Part shown: one piece after another, positions 16,973 through 25,840 of the stretch
Layout of the letters: each line of letters begins with the position of its first letter
Numbering within the stretch: position 1 is the stretch's first letter
Assembly: GCF_009711225.1 (NCBI RefSeq)
Contig: NZ_WMIE01000006.1
Location: 124,001 to 188,000, forward strand
DNA: 64,000 bases
Direction: 5' to 3'
From: Paracoccus aestuariivivens
GTDB lineage: Bacteria > Pseudomonadota > Alphaproteobacteria > Rhodobacterales > Rhodobacteraceae
Program-made: the position numbers and the translations under genes
The notes under the pieces: generated by a model
What the model saw: the letters and a program-made list of their open reading frames with translations, nothing else
Told to the model about the DNA's origin: nothing
Databases searched by the model: none

Positions 16973-18226
16973 ATGACCACCAGTTCCCCATCCCATTACC
17001 CCGTCATCATCATCGGCGGCGGACAGGCCGGCCTGTCGGTCAGCTGGTATCTCTGCGCCGAAGGGGTCGAGCATCTCGTCCTGGAACGCCACGCCCGTTT
17101 CGAAAGCTGGCGCAACAACCGCTGGGACAGCTTCTGCCTTGTCACCCCCAACTGGCAATGCCGCCTGCCCGGCTGGCCCTATCGCGGGTCAGCGCCCGAC
17201 GGTTTCATGGGCAAGGACGAGATCGTCGAATATCTGGACGGCTTCGCCGCAAGCTTCGACCCGCCCCTGCGCGAGGGCGTCAATGTGACCGGCGTCCGGC
17301 AGCAGGACGATGGCTATGTGATCGACACCACCATCGGCAGGTTGACGGCGGATCAGGTGGTGATCGCGACCGGCGGCTATGACACGCCGATCACGCCGCC
17401 CTATGCCGCGGAACTTGATCCGGCGGTCGTGCAGATGCATTCGCGTGACTACCGCCGTCCCGAACAATTGCCGGACGGCGCGACCCTGATCGTCGGCACC
17501 GGCCAGTCCGGCGTGCAACTGATGGACGATTTTCACCTTGAGGGACGCGAGGTCCATCTTGCGGTCGGCCCCGCCCCCCGCAGCCCGCGCAAATATCGCG
17601 GCCGCGACGCGACGGACTGGCTGTATGACGCGGGCCATTACGACATCACCATCGACCGCCATCCCGACCCGCACAAGGCCCTGACCCAGACCAACCATTA
17701 CATGTCGGGCCGCGATGGCGGCAAAGAGATCGACCTGCGCCGCTACGCGCTGGAAGGCGTCAGGCTTTACGGCTCGGTCTCGGGCGGGGGCGGCACGCGG
17801 CTGGAATTCCTGCCGGATCTGGAAAAGAACCTCGACGATGCGGATCGCAGCTATATCGGCATCCGCACCCAGATCGACGCATGGATCGACCGTCAGGGGA
17901 TCGACGCCCCCCATGAGGCCCCCTTCGAAAAGCTGTGGCGTCCCGAGACCGAGATCACGGCAATCGACCTGCATGAACAGGGCATCACCTCGATCATCTG
18001 GGCCATCGGCTTTCGCCCCGATTACACTTGGCTGCCCGCCGGATGTCTGGATACGCGCGGCAGGCCCAGTTTCGACCGCGGCGTGACCAAGGTGCCGGGG
18101 CTGTATTTCATCGGTCTGGGATGGCTGAACACCTGGGGCTCGGGCCGGTTCCTTGGCATCGACGAGGACAGTCGCCACCTTGCCGCACAGATCCTGACCC
18201 GTCACCGCGCAGGTCTGGCCGCATGA
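16973..18226 (+). CDS. FAD/NAD(P)-dependent flavoprotein monooxygenase, MSMEG_0569 family
   Basis: This 417-residue protein has two dinucleotide-binding motifs: FAD at GGGQAG (residues 15-20) and NAD(P)H at GTGQSG (175-180). That is the layout of class B flavoprotein monooxygenases such as CzcO and BVMO relatives. The closing motif LYFIGLGWLNTWGSGRFLGIDED is typical of the Nit1C member. It is expected to oxidise a Nit1C intermediate in the cytoplasm with NADPH and oxygen, but the substrate is unknown. Its stop overlaps the next ATG (ATGA), tying the LnmK-like gene to the cluster. Confidence 0.86.
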   Translation: MTTSSPSHYPVIIIGGGQAGLSVSWYLCAEGVEHLVLERHARFESWRNNRWDSFCLVTPNWQCRLPGWPYRGSAPDGFMGKDEIVEYLDGFAASFDPPLREGVNVTGVRQQDDGYVIDTTIGRLTADQVVIATGGYDTPITPPYAAELDPAVVQMHSRDYRRPEQLPDGATLIVGTGQSGVQLMDDFHLEGREVHLAVGPAPRSPRKYRGRDATDWLYDAGHYDITIDRHPDPHKALTQTNHYMSGRDGGKEIDLRRYALEGVRLYGSVSGGGGTRLEFLPDLEKNLDDADRSYIGIRTQIDAWIDRQGIDAPHEAPFEKLWRPETEITAIDLHEQGITSIIWAIGFRPDYTWLPAGCLDTRGRPSFDRGVTKVPGLYFIGLGWLNTWGSGRFLGIDEDSRHLAAQILTRHRAGLAA

Positions 18227-19044
18227 CGGCCGCCCGCCAGACCGCCCCGACGCAGGTGATCGCGCAGGACGCCGGACCACTGGCCGAGCAGCACATCCTT
18301 GGCATGGCCGAGATGGGCTATCTGGGCCTGTCCGAGCCATGGCTGATGCGGCGGGCGGGCGATCTGCACTGGCGGCTGATCGCGCGGGCGATGGGCCAGC
18401 GCGAGGCGGTCTTTCACTGTGCGCAAGGCCAGCCGCTTTATGCTGCGTTCTGCGCCACAAGCCTGCGCATCTCCGCGCCGGAAATTCCCGACCTCGGGCG
18501 TGAACTGACACTTGAGGCGCATCTCGGGCGGCTGGGGCACGGGCGGCTGGCCTCGGTCCAGCGGATCATGATCGAAGGGCAGGCGGCCGGACGGATCGTG
18601 CTGGTCTCGGCCTTTGTCGGGCGCGGCGATCCGGCCAGCAACCGCTCGATCGTGCGGCGCGCGCCCCGCGCCTTGGCCCTGCCCCCCGAGGCCCCGAAAC
18701 TGGCGCGGCGCATCGCGGATCGGGCGGCGCTGGTCGCGCGGCGCGACCTGACCGGTGCAGCGGGGCGGCATATCCCCGTGCTGCCCTGCCCCTATGCCGA
18801 TTTCAACGCGGCGGGTCTGCTGTATTTTCCAAGCTTCGCGACCCTGTCCGAGCGCGCCGATTTCGCGCTAGGCGCCAGCGCAAGGCGGCGCATCACGGCG
18901 CGCGATGTCGTCTATCTGGGCAATGTAGAACCGGGCGAGACGATCCGCGCCACGCTGCATCATGGCGCGCATGTCGATTGCGTGCTGACGACCCAGGACC
19001 GCAAGCCCCTAGCCTATCTGCGCAGCCGTTATCTGCCGGAATGA
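18223..19044 (+). CDS. LnmK-like (Pnap_2097-type) hot-dog-fold protein appended to Nit1C
   Basis: This is a 273-residue protein. The N-terminal pattern AEQHILGMAEMGYLGLSEPWLMRRAGDLHW and the later CPYADFNAAGLLYFPSFATL with VVYLGNVEPGE resemble the double hot-dog protein LnmK (leinamycin acyltransferase/decarboxylase) and the Pnap_2097 family. That suggests a role on acyl-thioesters, possibly with an acyl carrier protein. No carrier protein gene is present in the window. The start at 18223 overlaps the flavoprotein stop, so it is probably co-translated. I am fairly sure of the family and unsure of the function. Confidence 0.65.
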   Translation: MTAARQTAPTQVIAQDAGPLAEQHILGMAEMGYLGLSEPWLMRRAGDLHWRLIARAMGQREAVFHCAQGQPLYAAFCATSLRISAPEIPDLGRELTLEAHLGRLGHGRLASVQRIMIEGQAAGRIVLVSAFVGRGDPASNRSIVRRAPRALALPPEAPKLARRIADRAALVARRDLTGAAGRHIPVLPCPYADFNAAGLLYFPSFATLSERADFALGASARRRITARDVVYLGNVEPGETIRATLHHGAHVDCVLTTQDRKPLAYLRSRYLPE

Positions 19045-19062
19045 AAGGCGTCTGGGGCGCTA

Positions 19063-19980
19063 TCAACGCTGGCGCAGCGCCTCGACCACGACGCGAAAGG
19101 CGGGAAGGCTCTGACGGCGGCTGGGGTAATACAGATAATAGCCCGGAAACGGCTGCGACCAGTCATCCAGCACCACGACCAGATCGCCCGCCGCGACACG
19201 ATCGGCTACGATATCCTCGGGGACATAGGCGATGCCGTAGCCTTTCGCTGCGGCGTCGACCATTTCATAGGAGCCACTGAAGGTCAGTTGCCCATCGACG
19301 CGGACGCGCAGCTCGGTTCCGTCCTTCCCGAATTCCCATGCATACATCCCCCCTGCCGAGATCTGGCGGATACCGATGCAATTATGGCCGATCAGATCCT
19401 TGGGGTGCAGGGGCGTGCCGCGTGCCGCCAGATAGGCAGGCGAGGCGACCGCAACCAGACGCCAGTCGGGACCGATCTTGACCGCGATCATGTCGTTCTC
19501 GACGCTTTCGCCCAAGCGGATACCGGCATCGAAGCCGCTGTCCACGATATTGCGGAAGGCGCTGTCCACGCTGAATTCGACCTTGATATCGGGATATTCC
19601 GCCAGCACGTCGCGCAGTTTGGGCCAGACTACGGTATGCAGCGCGTGATCGGACATGGTCAGACGGACGCGTCCTGCGGGCTTGTCGCGATATTCCATGA
19701 TCGAGGCCATTTCCGCCTCGATCTCGGCGATGCGCGGGGTCAGCGACTGCTGCAACCGCTCGCCCGCCTCGGTCGGCGCGACATTGCGCGTGGTCCGGTT
19801 CAGCAGCAGCACGCCCATGCGGGTCTCCAGCCGCTTGATCGTATGGCTGAGCGTGGATTGCGAGATCCCGATCCGCGCGGCGGCACGGGTGAAGCTGCGT
19901 TCCTCGGCCACGGCAAGGAACCATAGCAGGTCGTTGAACTGTTCGCGTGCCACCTGATGCCTCTGCCGTGCCTGCATCAT
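19063..19980 (-). CDS. LysR-family transcriptional regulator
   Basis: This 305-residue regulator has the LysR winged helix near residues 14-72 ([32 protein letters not shown]) and an effector domain from about 95 to 300. The gene is divergent from the cupin gene at 20128, across 147 bases, so control of the cupin, hydrolase and alcohol dehydrogenase genes is likely. The C-terminal [26 protein letters not shown] is typical of regulators placed beside oxidoreductase genes. Start codons at 19980 and 19977 are equally plausible. It converges with the LnmK-like gene at its 3' end. Confidence 0.88.
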   Translation of the reverse strand: MMQARQRHQVAREQFNDLLWFLAVAEERSFTRAAARIGISQSTLSHTIKRLETRMGVLLLNRTTRNVAPTEAGERLQQSLTPRIAEIEAEMASIMEYRDKPAGRVRLTMSDHALHTVVWPKLRDVLAEYPDIKVEFSVDSAFRNIVDSGFDAGIRLGESVENDMIAVKIGPDWRLVAVASPAYLAARGTPLHPKDLIGHNCIGIRQISAGGMYAWEFGKDGTELRVRVDGQLTFSGSYEMVDAAAKGYGIAYVPEDIVADRVAAGDLVVVLDDWSQPFPGYYLYYPSRRQSLPAFRVVVEALRQR

Positions 19981-20127
19981 GGATTTATGGCTGTGGTCGA
20001 TGAATGCAAGCGGATTGGCAAGGGTAATCCTTGGGATCAGGCGATGCTATCTTGGCCCCGTCACAATAGCCGGAACTGCGGGCGGGACCTGATCCGCCCC
20101 GACAGCCCGACACAAAGGAGAAGAAAG

Positions 20128-20523
20128 ATGGAGATATTCCGCGCCGGCAGCACGCCCTCTCGTGTCGGGCCCGCCGAATGGTTCACCGGAACGGTCCGGA
20201 TCGACGCGCTGTTCAACCCCGCCGCACCCGGGCGCGTTCAGGGCGCAAGCGTCACATTCGAGCCGGGCGCACGCACCGCATGGCACACCCATCCGCTGGG
20301 ACAGACGATCTACGTCACCGCCGGTCTTGGCCGCTGCCAGCGCGAGGGCGGCCCCATCGAGGAAATCCGCCCCGGCGACGTGGTGTTTTTCGCCCCCGGT
20401 GAGAAGCACTGGCATGGCGCGGCTCCGCAGAACGCCATGACCCATATCGCCATTCAGGAAGTCCAGAACGGCAAGGTCGTCGACTGGATGGAGCATGTCA
20501 GCGACGCGCAATACGGCGCCTGA
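20128..20523 (+). CDS. Small cupin-domain protein
   Basis: This 131-residue single-cupin protein has the two conserved cupin motifs. The first, [13 protein letters not shown] with its GxGRCQ turn, gives two metal-binding histidines. The second is [19 protein letters not shown]. Proteins of this type (often annotated as carboxymuconolactone-decarboxylase-type cupins) bind a divalent metal and may act on quinones or small carbonyl compounds. I chose the ATG at 20128 with AAAGGAG seven bases upstream. It is the first gene of a probable operon with the hydrolase and dehydrogenase that follow. Confidence 0.82.
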   Translation: MEIFRAGSTPSRVGPAEWFTGTVRIDALFNPAAPGRVQGASVTFEPGARTAWHTHPLGQTIYVTAGLGRCQREGGPIEEIRPGDVVFFAPGEKHWHGAAPQNAMTHIAIQEVQNGKVVDWMEHVSDAQYGA

Positions 20524-20612
20524 CCTAGCCTGACCGACCCTATCCGGCATTTCGCGGACGCCAGCCCCTTGGCGCCCGACACCCCAGCTTTGCCCCCGAC
20601 CGGAGAGACCCC

Positions 20613-21701
20613 ATGACCGAACACGCCCCGACCCATGATGAACGGCCCGCATCCCGCATCGACCGCCGCAGTCTGCTGCAACTGACCGGCGCGGGAGCAG
20701 GCGTTCTGGCCGCGTCGGCATTTGCTGCCGGACCTGCTGCCGCCCAAAGCGCCAGCGACTGGGACAAGACCTTTCCGAAAAGCGACAAGGTCGATCACCG
20801 GAAGGTCAATTTCACCAACCGTTACGGCATCGCGCTGACGGGCGATCTTTACCTGCCCAAGGACGCGACCGGCCCGCTACCCGCCCTTGCCGTCGCAGGC
20901 CCCTTTGGCGCGGTCAAGGAACAGTCCTCGGGCCTCTATGCCCAGACCATGGCCGAGCGCGGCTTTGCAACGATGGCCTTCGATCCGTCCTATACCGGCG
21001 AAAGTCAGGCCGTGGGCTGGCCCGTCGCCTCGCCCGACATCAATACCGAGGACTTTGGCGCCGCGATCGATTTTCTGGGCCTGCTGCCGCAGGTCGATCG
21101 TGCCCGCCTCGGGATCATCGGCATCTGCGGATTTGGCGGCATGGCACTGAATGCCGTCGCGGTCGACAAGCGGGTCAAGGCCGTCGCGGTGGCCAGCATG
21201 TACGACATGTCGCGTGTCATGGCGCGGGGCTATTACGATGCGATGACTCCGGATCAGCGCCGCGCCGCACTGGAACAAATGAGTGCCCAGCGTTGGACCG
21301 ATGCCGAAACGGGCGCTCCTGCGCTGGCGGGTGGTCTGCCCGAGACGCTGGACGGCATCGACGATCCGGTCATCCGCATGTACCATGCCTATTACAAGAC
21401 ACCCCGCGGCTTCCACGAACGCTCGGTCAACTCGACCACGGGCTGGACGGTGACCAATGCGCTTTCCTTCATGAACATGCCGCTGCTGACCTATATCGCC
21501 GAGGTCTCGCCGCGCCCCATGCTGCTGATCGCGGGCGAGAACGCGCATTCGCGCTATTTCAGCGAGGATGCCTTTGCCACTGCCGCCGAACCGAAAGAGT
21601 TGTTGATCATCGCGGGTGCCGACCACGTCGATCTTTATGACCGCACGGATGTCATCCCCTTCGACAGGCTGCAGGCGTTCTTTGACCAGCACCTCGCCTG
21701 A
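20613..21701 (+). CDS. Tat-exported alpha/beta hydrolase, dienelactone-hydrolase-like
   Basis: The 362-residue protein begins with a twin-arginine signal (DRRSLLQL, arginines 18-19, then a hydrophobic AGAGVLAASAFAAG and an AxA site near residue 44). It should therefore be exported folded to the periplasm. The mature domain is an alpha/beta hydrolase with a cysteine at the nucleophile elbow: GICGFGG, Cys172. Cysteine there is typical of dienelactone hydrolases rather than the serine of esterases. The acid and histidine lie near the C-terminus (IAGADHVDLYD). The substrate is unknown. A hairpin follows at 21755-21779. Confidence 0.82.
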   Translation: MTEHAPTHDERPASRIDRRSLLQLTGAGAGVLAASAFAAGPAAAQSASDWDKTFPKSDKVDHRKVNFTNRYGIALTGDLYLPKDATGPLPALAVAGPFGAVKEQSSGLYAQTMAERGFATMAFDPSYTGESQAVGWPVASPDINTEDFGAAIDFLGLLPQVDRARLGIIGICGFGGMALNAVAVDKRVKAVAVASMYDMSRVMARGYYDAMTPDQRRAALEQMSAQRWTDAETGAPALAGGLPETLDGIDDPVIRMYHAYYKTPRGFHERSVNSTTGWTVTNALSFMNMPLLTYIAEVSPRPMLLIAGENAHSRYFSEDAFATAAEPKELLIIAGADHVDLYDRTDVIPFDRLQAFFDQHLA

Positions 21702-21754
21702 TCGGGCGGGCGTCACGAGATTCCGGCATGGACCGGATAGAAGACCTTTCAACG

Positions 21755-21779
21755 GGTGTCGCGGCAGGGTCGCGACACC
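21755..21779 (+). terminator. Stem-loop between hydrolase and alcohol dehydrogenase genes
   Basis: GGTGTCGCG pairs perfectly with CGCGACACC around a seven-base loop. No T tract follows, and the dehydrogenase gene starts 27 bases later in the same direction. It is best read as an intercistronic stabilising or attenuating hairpin. Confidence 0.55.
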
Positions 21780-21806
21780 TGACCATTTCCAGCAAGGAGA
21801 CTCCGC

Positions 21807-22850
21807 ATGGACGTCAAAGCCTATGGCACTCCGGCAGCGGACCAGCCGCTTGCCCCTTTGAACATCTCCCGCCGCGCCGTCGGGGCGCATGATGTGCAGA
21901 TCGAGATCCTTTATTGCGGCATCTGCCATTCCGACCTGCATCAGGCCCGCAGCGAATGGGCCGGAACCGTCTATCCCTGCGTTCCGGGGCACGAGATCGT
22001 CGGTCGCGTCGCCGCCGTCGGCAACCATGTCACGCATCACAAGGAGGGCGATCTGGTCGGCGTCGGCTGCATCGTCGATAGCTGCCAGCATTGCGCCGAA
22101 TGCGACGATGGGCTGGAAAATTACTGCGACGGCATGATCGGCACATATAACGCGCCAACACCGGACGCGCCCGGCCATACGCTTGGCGGCTACTCGCAGC
22201 AACTCGTCGTGCATGAACGCTATGTCCTGAAGATCACCCATCCCGAGGACCAGCTTGCCGCCGTGGCTCCGCTGCTTTGCGCGGGCATCACCACCTATTC
22301 GCCGCTGAGGCACTGGGGCGCGGGTCCGGGCAAGAAGGTCGGCGTCGTCGGCATCGGCGGGCTTGGCCATATGGGGATCAAGCTTGCCCATGCCATGGGG
22401 GCGCATGTGGTGGCCTTCACGACATCCGAGAGCAAACGCAACGACGCCAAGGCCCTTGGTGCCGACGAGGTGGTGGTCTCGCGCAATCCCGGGGAAATGG
22501 CGGATCATGCGAAAAGCTTCGATTTCATCCTGAACACCGTCGCCGCCCCGCATGATCTGGACGCGTTCCTGACGCTGCTGAAACGCGACGGCACGATGAC
22601 GCTGGTGGGCGCGCCCGCCACGCCCCATCCCAGCCCGAATGTCTTCAACCTGATCATGAAGCGGCGCGGCCTTGCCGGCTCGATGATCGGCGGCATTCCC
22701 GAAACGCAGGAAATGCTGGATTTCTGCGCCGAGCACGGCATCACCGCCGATATCGAGATGATCCGCGCCGACCAGATCGAAACCGCCTATGAGCGGATGC
22801 TGAAGGGCGACGTGAAATACCGCTTCGTCATGGATATCGCCACGATGTGA
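21807..22850 (+). CDS. Zinc-dependent NADP alcohol dehydrogenase, cinnamyl-alcohol/YahK type
   Basis: This 347-residue medium-chain dehydrogenase reduces aldehydes or oxidises alcohols in the cytoplasm. The catalytic zinc site starts with Cys37 in CGICHSDLH and His62 in GHE. The structural zinc uses Cys93, Cys96, Cys99 and Cys107 (CQHCAECDDGLENYC). The Rossmann motif GIGGLGHMG binds the cofactor. Overall it fits the cinnamyl alcohol dehydrogenase subgroup, which prefers NADPH and bulky or aromatic aldehydes. It follows the cupin and hydrolase genes and converges with a LysR gene across a strong hairpin. Confidence 0.9.
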   Translation: MDVKAYGTPAADQPLAPLNISRRAVGAHDVQIEILYCGICHSDLHQARSEWAGTVYPCVPGHEIVGRVAAVGNHVTHHKEGDLVGVGCIVDSCQHCAECDDGLENYCDGMIGTYNAPTPDAPGHTLGGYSQQLVVHERYVLKITHPEDQLAAVAPLLCAGITTYSPLRHWGAGPGKKVGVVGIGGLGHMGIKLAHAMGAHVVAFTTSESKRNDAKALGADEVVVSRNPGEMADHAKSFDFILNTVAAPHDLDAFLTLLKRDGTMTLVGAPATPHPSPNVFNLIMKRRGLAGSMIGGIPETQEMLDFCAEHGITADIEMIRADQIETAYERMLKGDVKYRFVMDIATM

Positions 22851-22869
22851 CGCCGGTCGCAACCGGACC

Positions 22870-22899
22870 GGCTCCGGCCCCTTCCTGCGGGCCGGAGCC
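22870..22899. terminator. Bidirectional stem-loop between convergent adh and lysR genes
   Basis: GGCTCCGGCCC pairs perfectly over 11 bp with GGGCCGGAGCC around an eight-base loop. It sits between the 3' ends of two convergent genes and touches the lysR stop codon. No long T tract is present, but the position and stability fit a shared terminator. Confidence 0.65.
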
Positions 22900-23840
22900 T
22901 AATTCCTGTAAGGCTGATCGGCGCTGAGCCGCTTCATCGAGCCGACCAGATGGCGGAACCAGCGATGCATCGGCGAATGCTGCATCCGTTCGTGCCAGAG
23001 TTGATAGAACGCCACCGGCGGATAAACGACCGGAGAGGGCACGATCGCCAGAGGCAGAAAACCGGCGAAATGTTCCGCGAACCTTCGCGTCACGGTAAAT
23101 ACCAGATCCGTGCCCGGAACCAGATAGGGCGCCATCGAGAAATAACCGACGACCACCCGCCTTTCCCGGGCCAGCTTGTTTTCGGTCAGAAAGGTTTCGA
23201 CCACGCCACGATGCGCGATGGCGTAATCTCCGGGCGCGACATGGCTTGCGGCGAAATAGTCCTGCAATGTCGGCGGAGATTTCGCGAAAGGATGGTCCTT
23301 GTCCACGACGCAGACGAACTCGTCCTCGAACAGGGGGGCGATGCGCAGATAATCCGGCGGGGTCGGCCAGTTCGAGATGACCAGATCGGTCGCCCCCGAG
23401 GCCAGCGCCCCCTCGAAGTCATTGTCCGGTCCCAGCGCGCGGATCGACAGGCGCGCCAAGGGGGCCTGCCTGCGGAACTCGCGCATGACGCCATTGAACA
23501 TCTGCGGCAGGATGTGGTCGGGCATCGCGATGGTGAAGGTCGCGCGGCTCTCGGCAGGGGTGAAGTCATCGGGACTGACCAGCAGGCTGTCCATTTCGGC
23601 CAGCAATTGCCGCGCGGCCCCGCGCAACTGCTCGCCCCGCTCGGTGCGGACCATGCCGCCGCCTGCCCGAACCAGCAGGGGATCGCCGAAGATCTCGCGC
23701 AGTTGCCGTAGGATCAGACTGGCCGCAGGTTGCGACATCTGCAGACGATTGGCGGCGCGGGTGACGGATTGTTCGTCCAGCAGCACCTTGAGAGCGTTGA
23801 GCAGATGATAGTTCAGCGGGTTTTGTCCAAGACCGTTCAT
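22899..23840 (-). CDS. LysR-family regulator, probable TRAP operon regulator
   Basis: This 313-residue regulator has the winged helix near residues 10-70 (NALKVLLDEQSVTRAANRLQMSQPAASLILRQLREIF). The effector domain is of the NodD/NahR-like type, with DHILPQMFNGVM and DLVISNWPTPPDYL. It is divergent from the TRAP transporter operon, across 377 AT-rich bases, and most likely controls it in response to the transported acid. Its 3' end converges with the alcohol dehydrogenase gene. Confidence 0.88.
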   Translation of the reverse strand: MNGLGQNPLNYHLLNALKVLLDEQSVTRAANRLQMSQPAASLILRQLREIFGDPLLVRAGGGMVRTERGEQLRGAARQLLAEMDSLLVSPDDFTPAESRATFTIAMPDHILPQMFNGVMREFRRQAPLARLSIRALGPDNDFEGALASGATDLVISNWPTPPDYLRIAPLFEDEFVCVVDKDHPFAKSPPTLQDYFAASHVAPGDYAIAHRGVVETFLTENKLARERRVVVGYFSMAPYLVPGTDLVFTVTRRFAEHFAGFLPLAIVPSPVVYPPVAFYQLWHERMQHSPMHRWFRHLVGSMKRLSADQPYRN

Positions 23841-24217
23841 TCCTGTCAGCCGCTCTCCTGTTGCCGCGCGGGTCCGATGATCCCAAGGGAATGCCGGATC
23901 GGTCGCGCGAAATAAGCCTGGCCGCTGGCGACATGGGTTATGCGATATATCAACCGCCCATATTCACGACACTCTGTCTGTTATTATTGCAGATGCCGGA
24001 AATTATCCGGCCAATTGTCCGGAAGGCAGTTTCGGTATTCGCGCCCGCCGCGCCACAAATACGGCAGGATTATATTGTTGCATCAGATAAATAGGAAAGA
24101 TCAACGCGCCATATTAGCAATTTGCAAATAGTCGGTATTTGCCAATCCGAATATTCAAGATCCGACATGTCGCATAAGCCAAGCCATATCCCGCCCCATC
24201 ACCACCGGAGAAACTGC
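23841..24217. other. AT-rich divergent promoter region of lysR and the TRAP operon
   Basis: No gene is supported in these 377 bases. The stretch 23940-24175 is much richer in A and T than its neighbours. It contains a perfect 10-bp palindrome ATTTGCAAAT at 24120-24129 with a second TATTTGCC close by, and a run of CCGG-flanked repeats around 23998-24023. These are candidate LysR binding sites and promoters; no site is assigned. Confidence 0.5.
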
Positions 24218-25252
24218 ATGAAGACGTCGCTTCCGGTCATCGCGCTTGCCGCCGCTGGCCTTCTTGCCGTACCCGCCCATTCCGAAACCTTGCGCTGGCT
24301 GACCCAGACGCAGGAAAAGAACGCCCAGTTTCCCATCGAAGCTGCCGCGATCGAACGCGCCACCGCCGCCGGATTCACTGTCGAGCGCAACGAGTTTCAG
24401 GTGCTTGGCCTGAACCTTGCCGACGCCTTGCGGCTGGTCGGCTCGGGAGCGTTCCAGTTGGCGACGACGCAGGTCGGCAGCGTGGCCAAGGACGATCCCT
24501 TCCTTGAGGGGCTGGATCTGATCGGCGTCTCGACCAGCATGGACGAATTGAAACCGGCGGTTGACGCCTATCGTGAGGCGTTCAACGACCGGCTGGGCGA
24601 GAAATTCGGCGTCAAGGCTCTGGCGATCTGGCCTTTCGGGCCGCAGGTCTTTCTGTGCAACCAGAAGCTTGACGATCTGTCCGGCCTGAACGGGTTGAAG
24701 GTGCGCTCGTTCACGGCCTCGATGTCGACGCTGCTGGAAAATCTGGGTGCGACTCCGGTCACGCTGAGCTTCCCCGAGGTCTATCCGGCCCTGCAACGTG
24801 GCGTGGCCTCCTGCGGGGTGACCTCGCCGACGTCGTCGAACACCGGCAAATGGCCCGAAGTGACCAAATACCTGTATCCGCTGTCGGTTTCAGGTTCGGT
24901 CCAAGCCCATCTGGTCAATCTGGAATGGCTGAACGCGCTGCCCGAGGCCGAGCGCACCGCGCTTGAGACCGATCTGAAACAGATGGAGGACGAACTCTGG
25001 GCGCTTGCTGTCGCGACCAACGACACCGCCGAGACCTGCTCGACCGGCGGAACCTGCCCCGAGGGCGGGATCTACACCAAATACGACATGACGCTGGTGC
25101 CAGTCAGCGATGCGGACAAGGCCAAGGTCGCATCCATCGCCTCAGAGAAGATCCTGCCGGAATGGGCCGAGCGCTGCACCGCCAGCTATCCCGAATGCAC
25201 CAGCATCTGGAACGCGACGGTAGGCAAGGCGCGCGGGCTGGAAATCCGCTAA
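24218..25252 (+). CDS. TRAP transporter periplasmic binding protein, DctP type
   Basis: This 344-residue protein has a Sec signal peptide (MKTSLPVIALAAAGLLAVPAHS). The mature protein has the DctP fold, with IWPFGPQVFLCNQKL near the conserved arginine-containing ligand region (GLKVRSFTASMSTLLENLGATPV). It delivers an organic acid or similar ligand to the DctQM permease encoded next. I chose the ATG at 24218 with CCGGAG eight bases upstream; the frame extends further upstream but lacks a signal peptide there. The ligand cannot be read from sequence. Confidence 0.88.
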   Translation: MKTSLPVIALAAAGLLAVPAHSETLRWLTQTQEKNAQFPIEAAAIERATAAGFTVERNEFQVLGLNLADALRLVGSGAFQLATTQVGSVAKDDPFLEGLDLIGVSTSMDELKPAVDAYREAFNDRLGEKFGVKALAIWPFGPQVFLCNQKLDDLSGLNGLKVRSFTASMSTLLENLGATPVTLSFPEVYPALQRGVASCGVTSPTSSNTGKWPEVTKYLYPLSVSGSVQAHLVNLEWLNALPEAERTALETDLKQMEDELWALAVATNDTAETCSTGGTCPEGGIYTKYDMTLVPVSDADKAKVASIASEKILPEWAERCTASYPECTSIWNATVGKARGLEIR

Positions 25253-25253
25253 G

Positions 25254-25835
25254 ATGATCATGCCGCATCCGCCGCTTGCTTTGCGCATTCTCAACCAACT
25301 GGCCATGGTCTGCGCCCTTGTGGCGGGAGCGGCGGTTGCCATCCTTGCGGTCCTGATTGTCGTCGATGTCCTTGGGCGCAGCCTGTTCGGCTATTCGCTG
25401 CAAGGCACCGACGAATTGGGTGGCTATGTCCTTGCACTATGCGGATCGCTGGGACTGTCATGGGCGCTGGTCAAGCGCGCCCACCCGCGGATCGATCTGG
25501 GCTTCCGCTTTTTCGGCATCCGGCTTCGCGCGGCGCTGCATGTGCTGGCCCATGCCAGCCTTGCGGGCTTTGCGCTGTTCATGGCGTGGCATGCCTATGG
25601 CGAACTGGCCGCGACATTGCGTTTCGGCGCGGTGACCAACACGCCCCTGCAAACGCCGCTTTGGGTTCCGCAAGGGTTGTGGCTGGTCGGGCTGGTGCAA
25701 TTTGCGATCACCGCCTTGGCCATGGCGCTGCATGGCGCGTGGCTGATGTCGCTGGACCTCGACGCGGTGTCGCGGATCTACGGACCTCCGACGGTTCAGG
25801 ACGAAGTCGGCGAATATGTCGCGCAGGAGGGGTGA
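25254..25835 (+). CDS. TRAP transporter small permease subunit, DctQ type
   Basis: This 193-residue inner-membrane protein has four hydrophobic helices, starting with LAMVCALVAGAAVAILAVLIVVDVLGR. The family LGRSLFGYSLQGTDEL motif follows the first helix. It forms the small subunit that supports the large DctM channel. It starts one base after the binding-protein stop codon and ends five bases before the DctM start, so the three genes form one operon. Confidence 0.88.
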   Translation: MIMPHPPLALRILNQLAMVCALVAGAAVAILAVLIVVDVLGRSLFGYSLQGTDELGGYVLALCGSLGLSWALVKRAHPRIDLGFRFFGIRLRAALHVLAHASLAGFALFMAWHAYGELAATLRFGAVTNTPLQTPLWVPQGLWLVGLVQFAITALAMALHGAWLMSLDLDAVSRIYGPPTVQDEVGEYVAQEG

Positions 25836-25840
25836 CGGGA

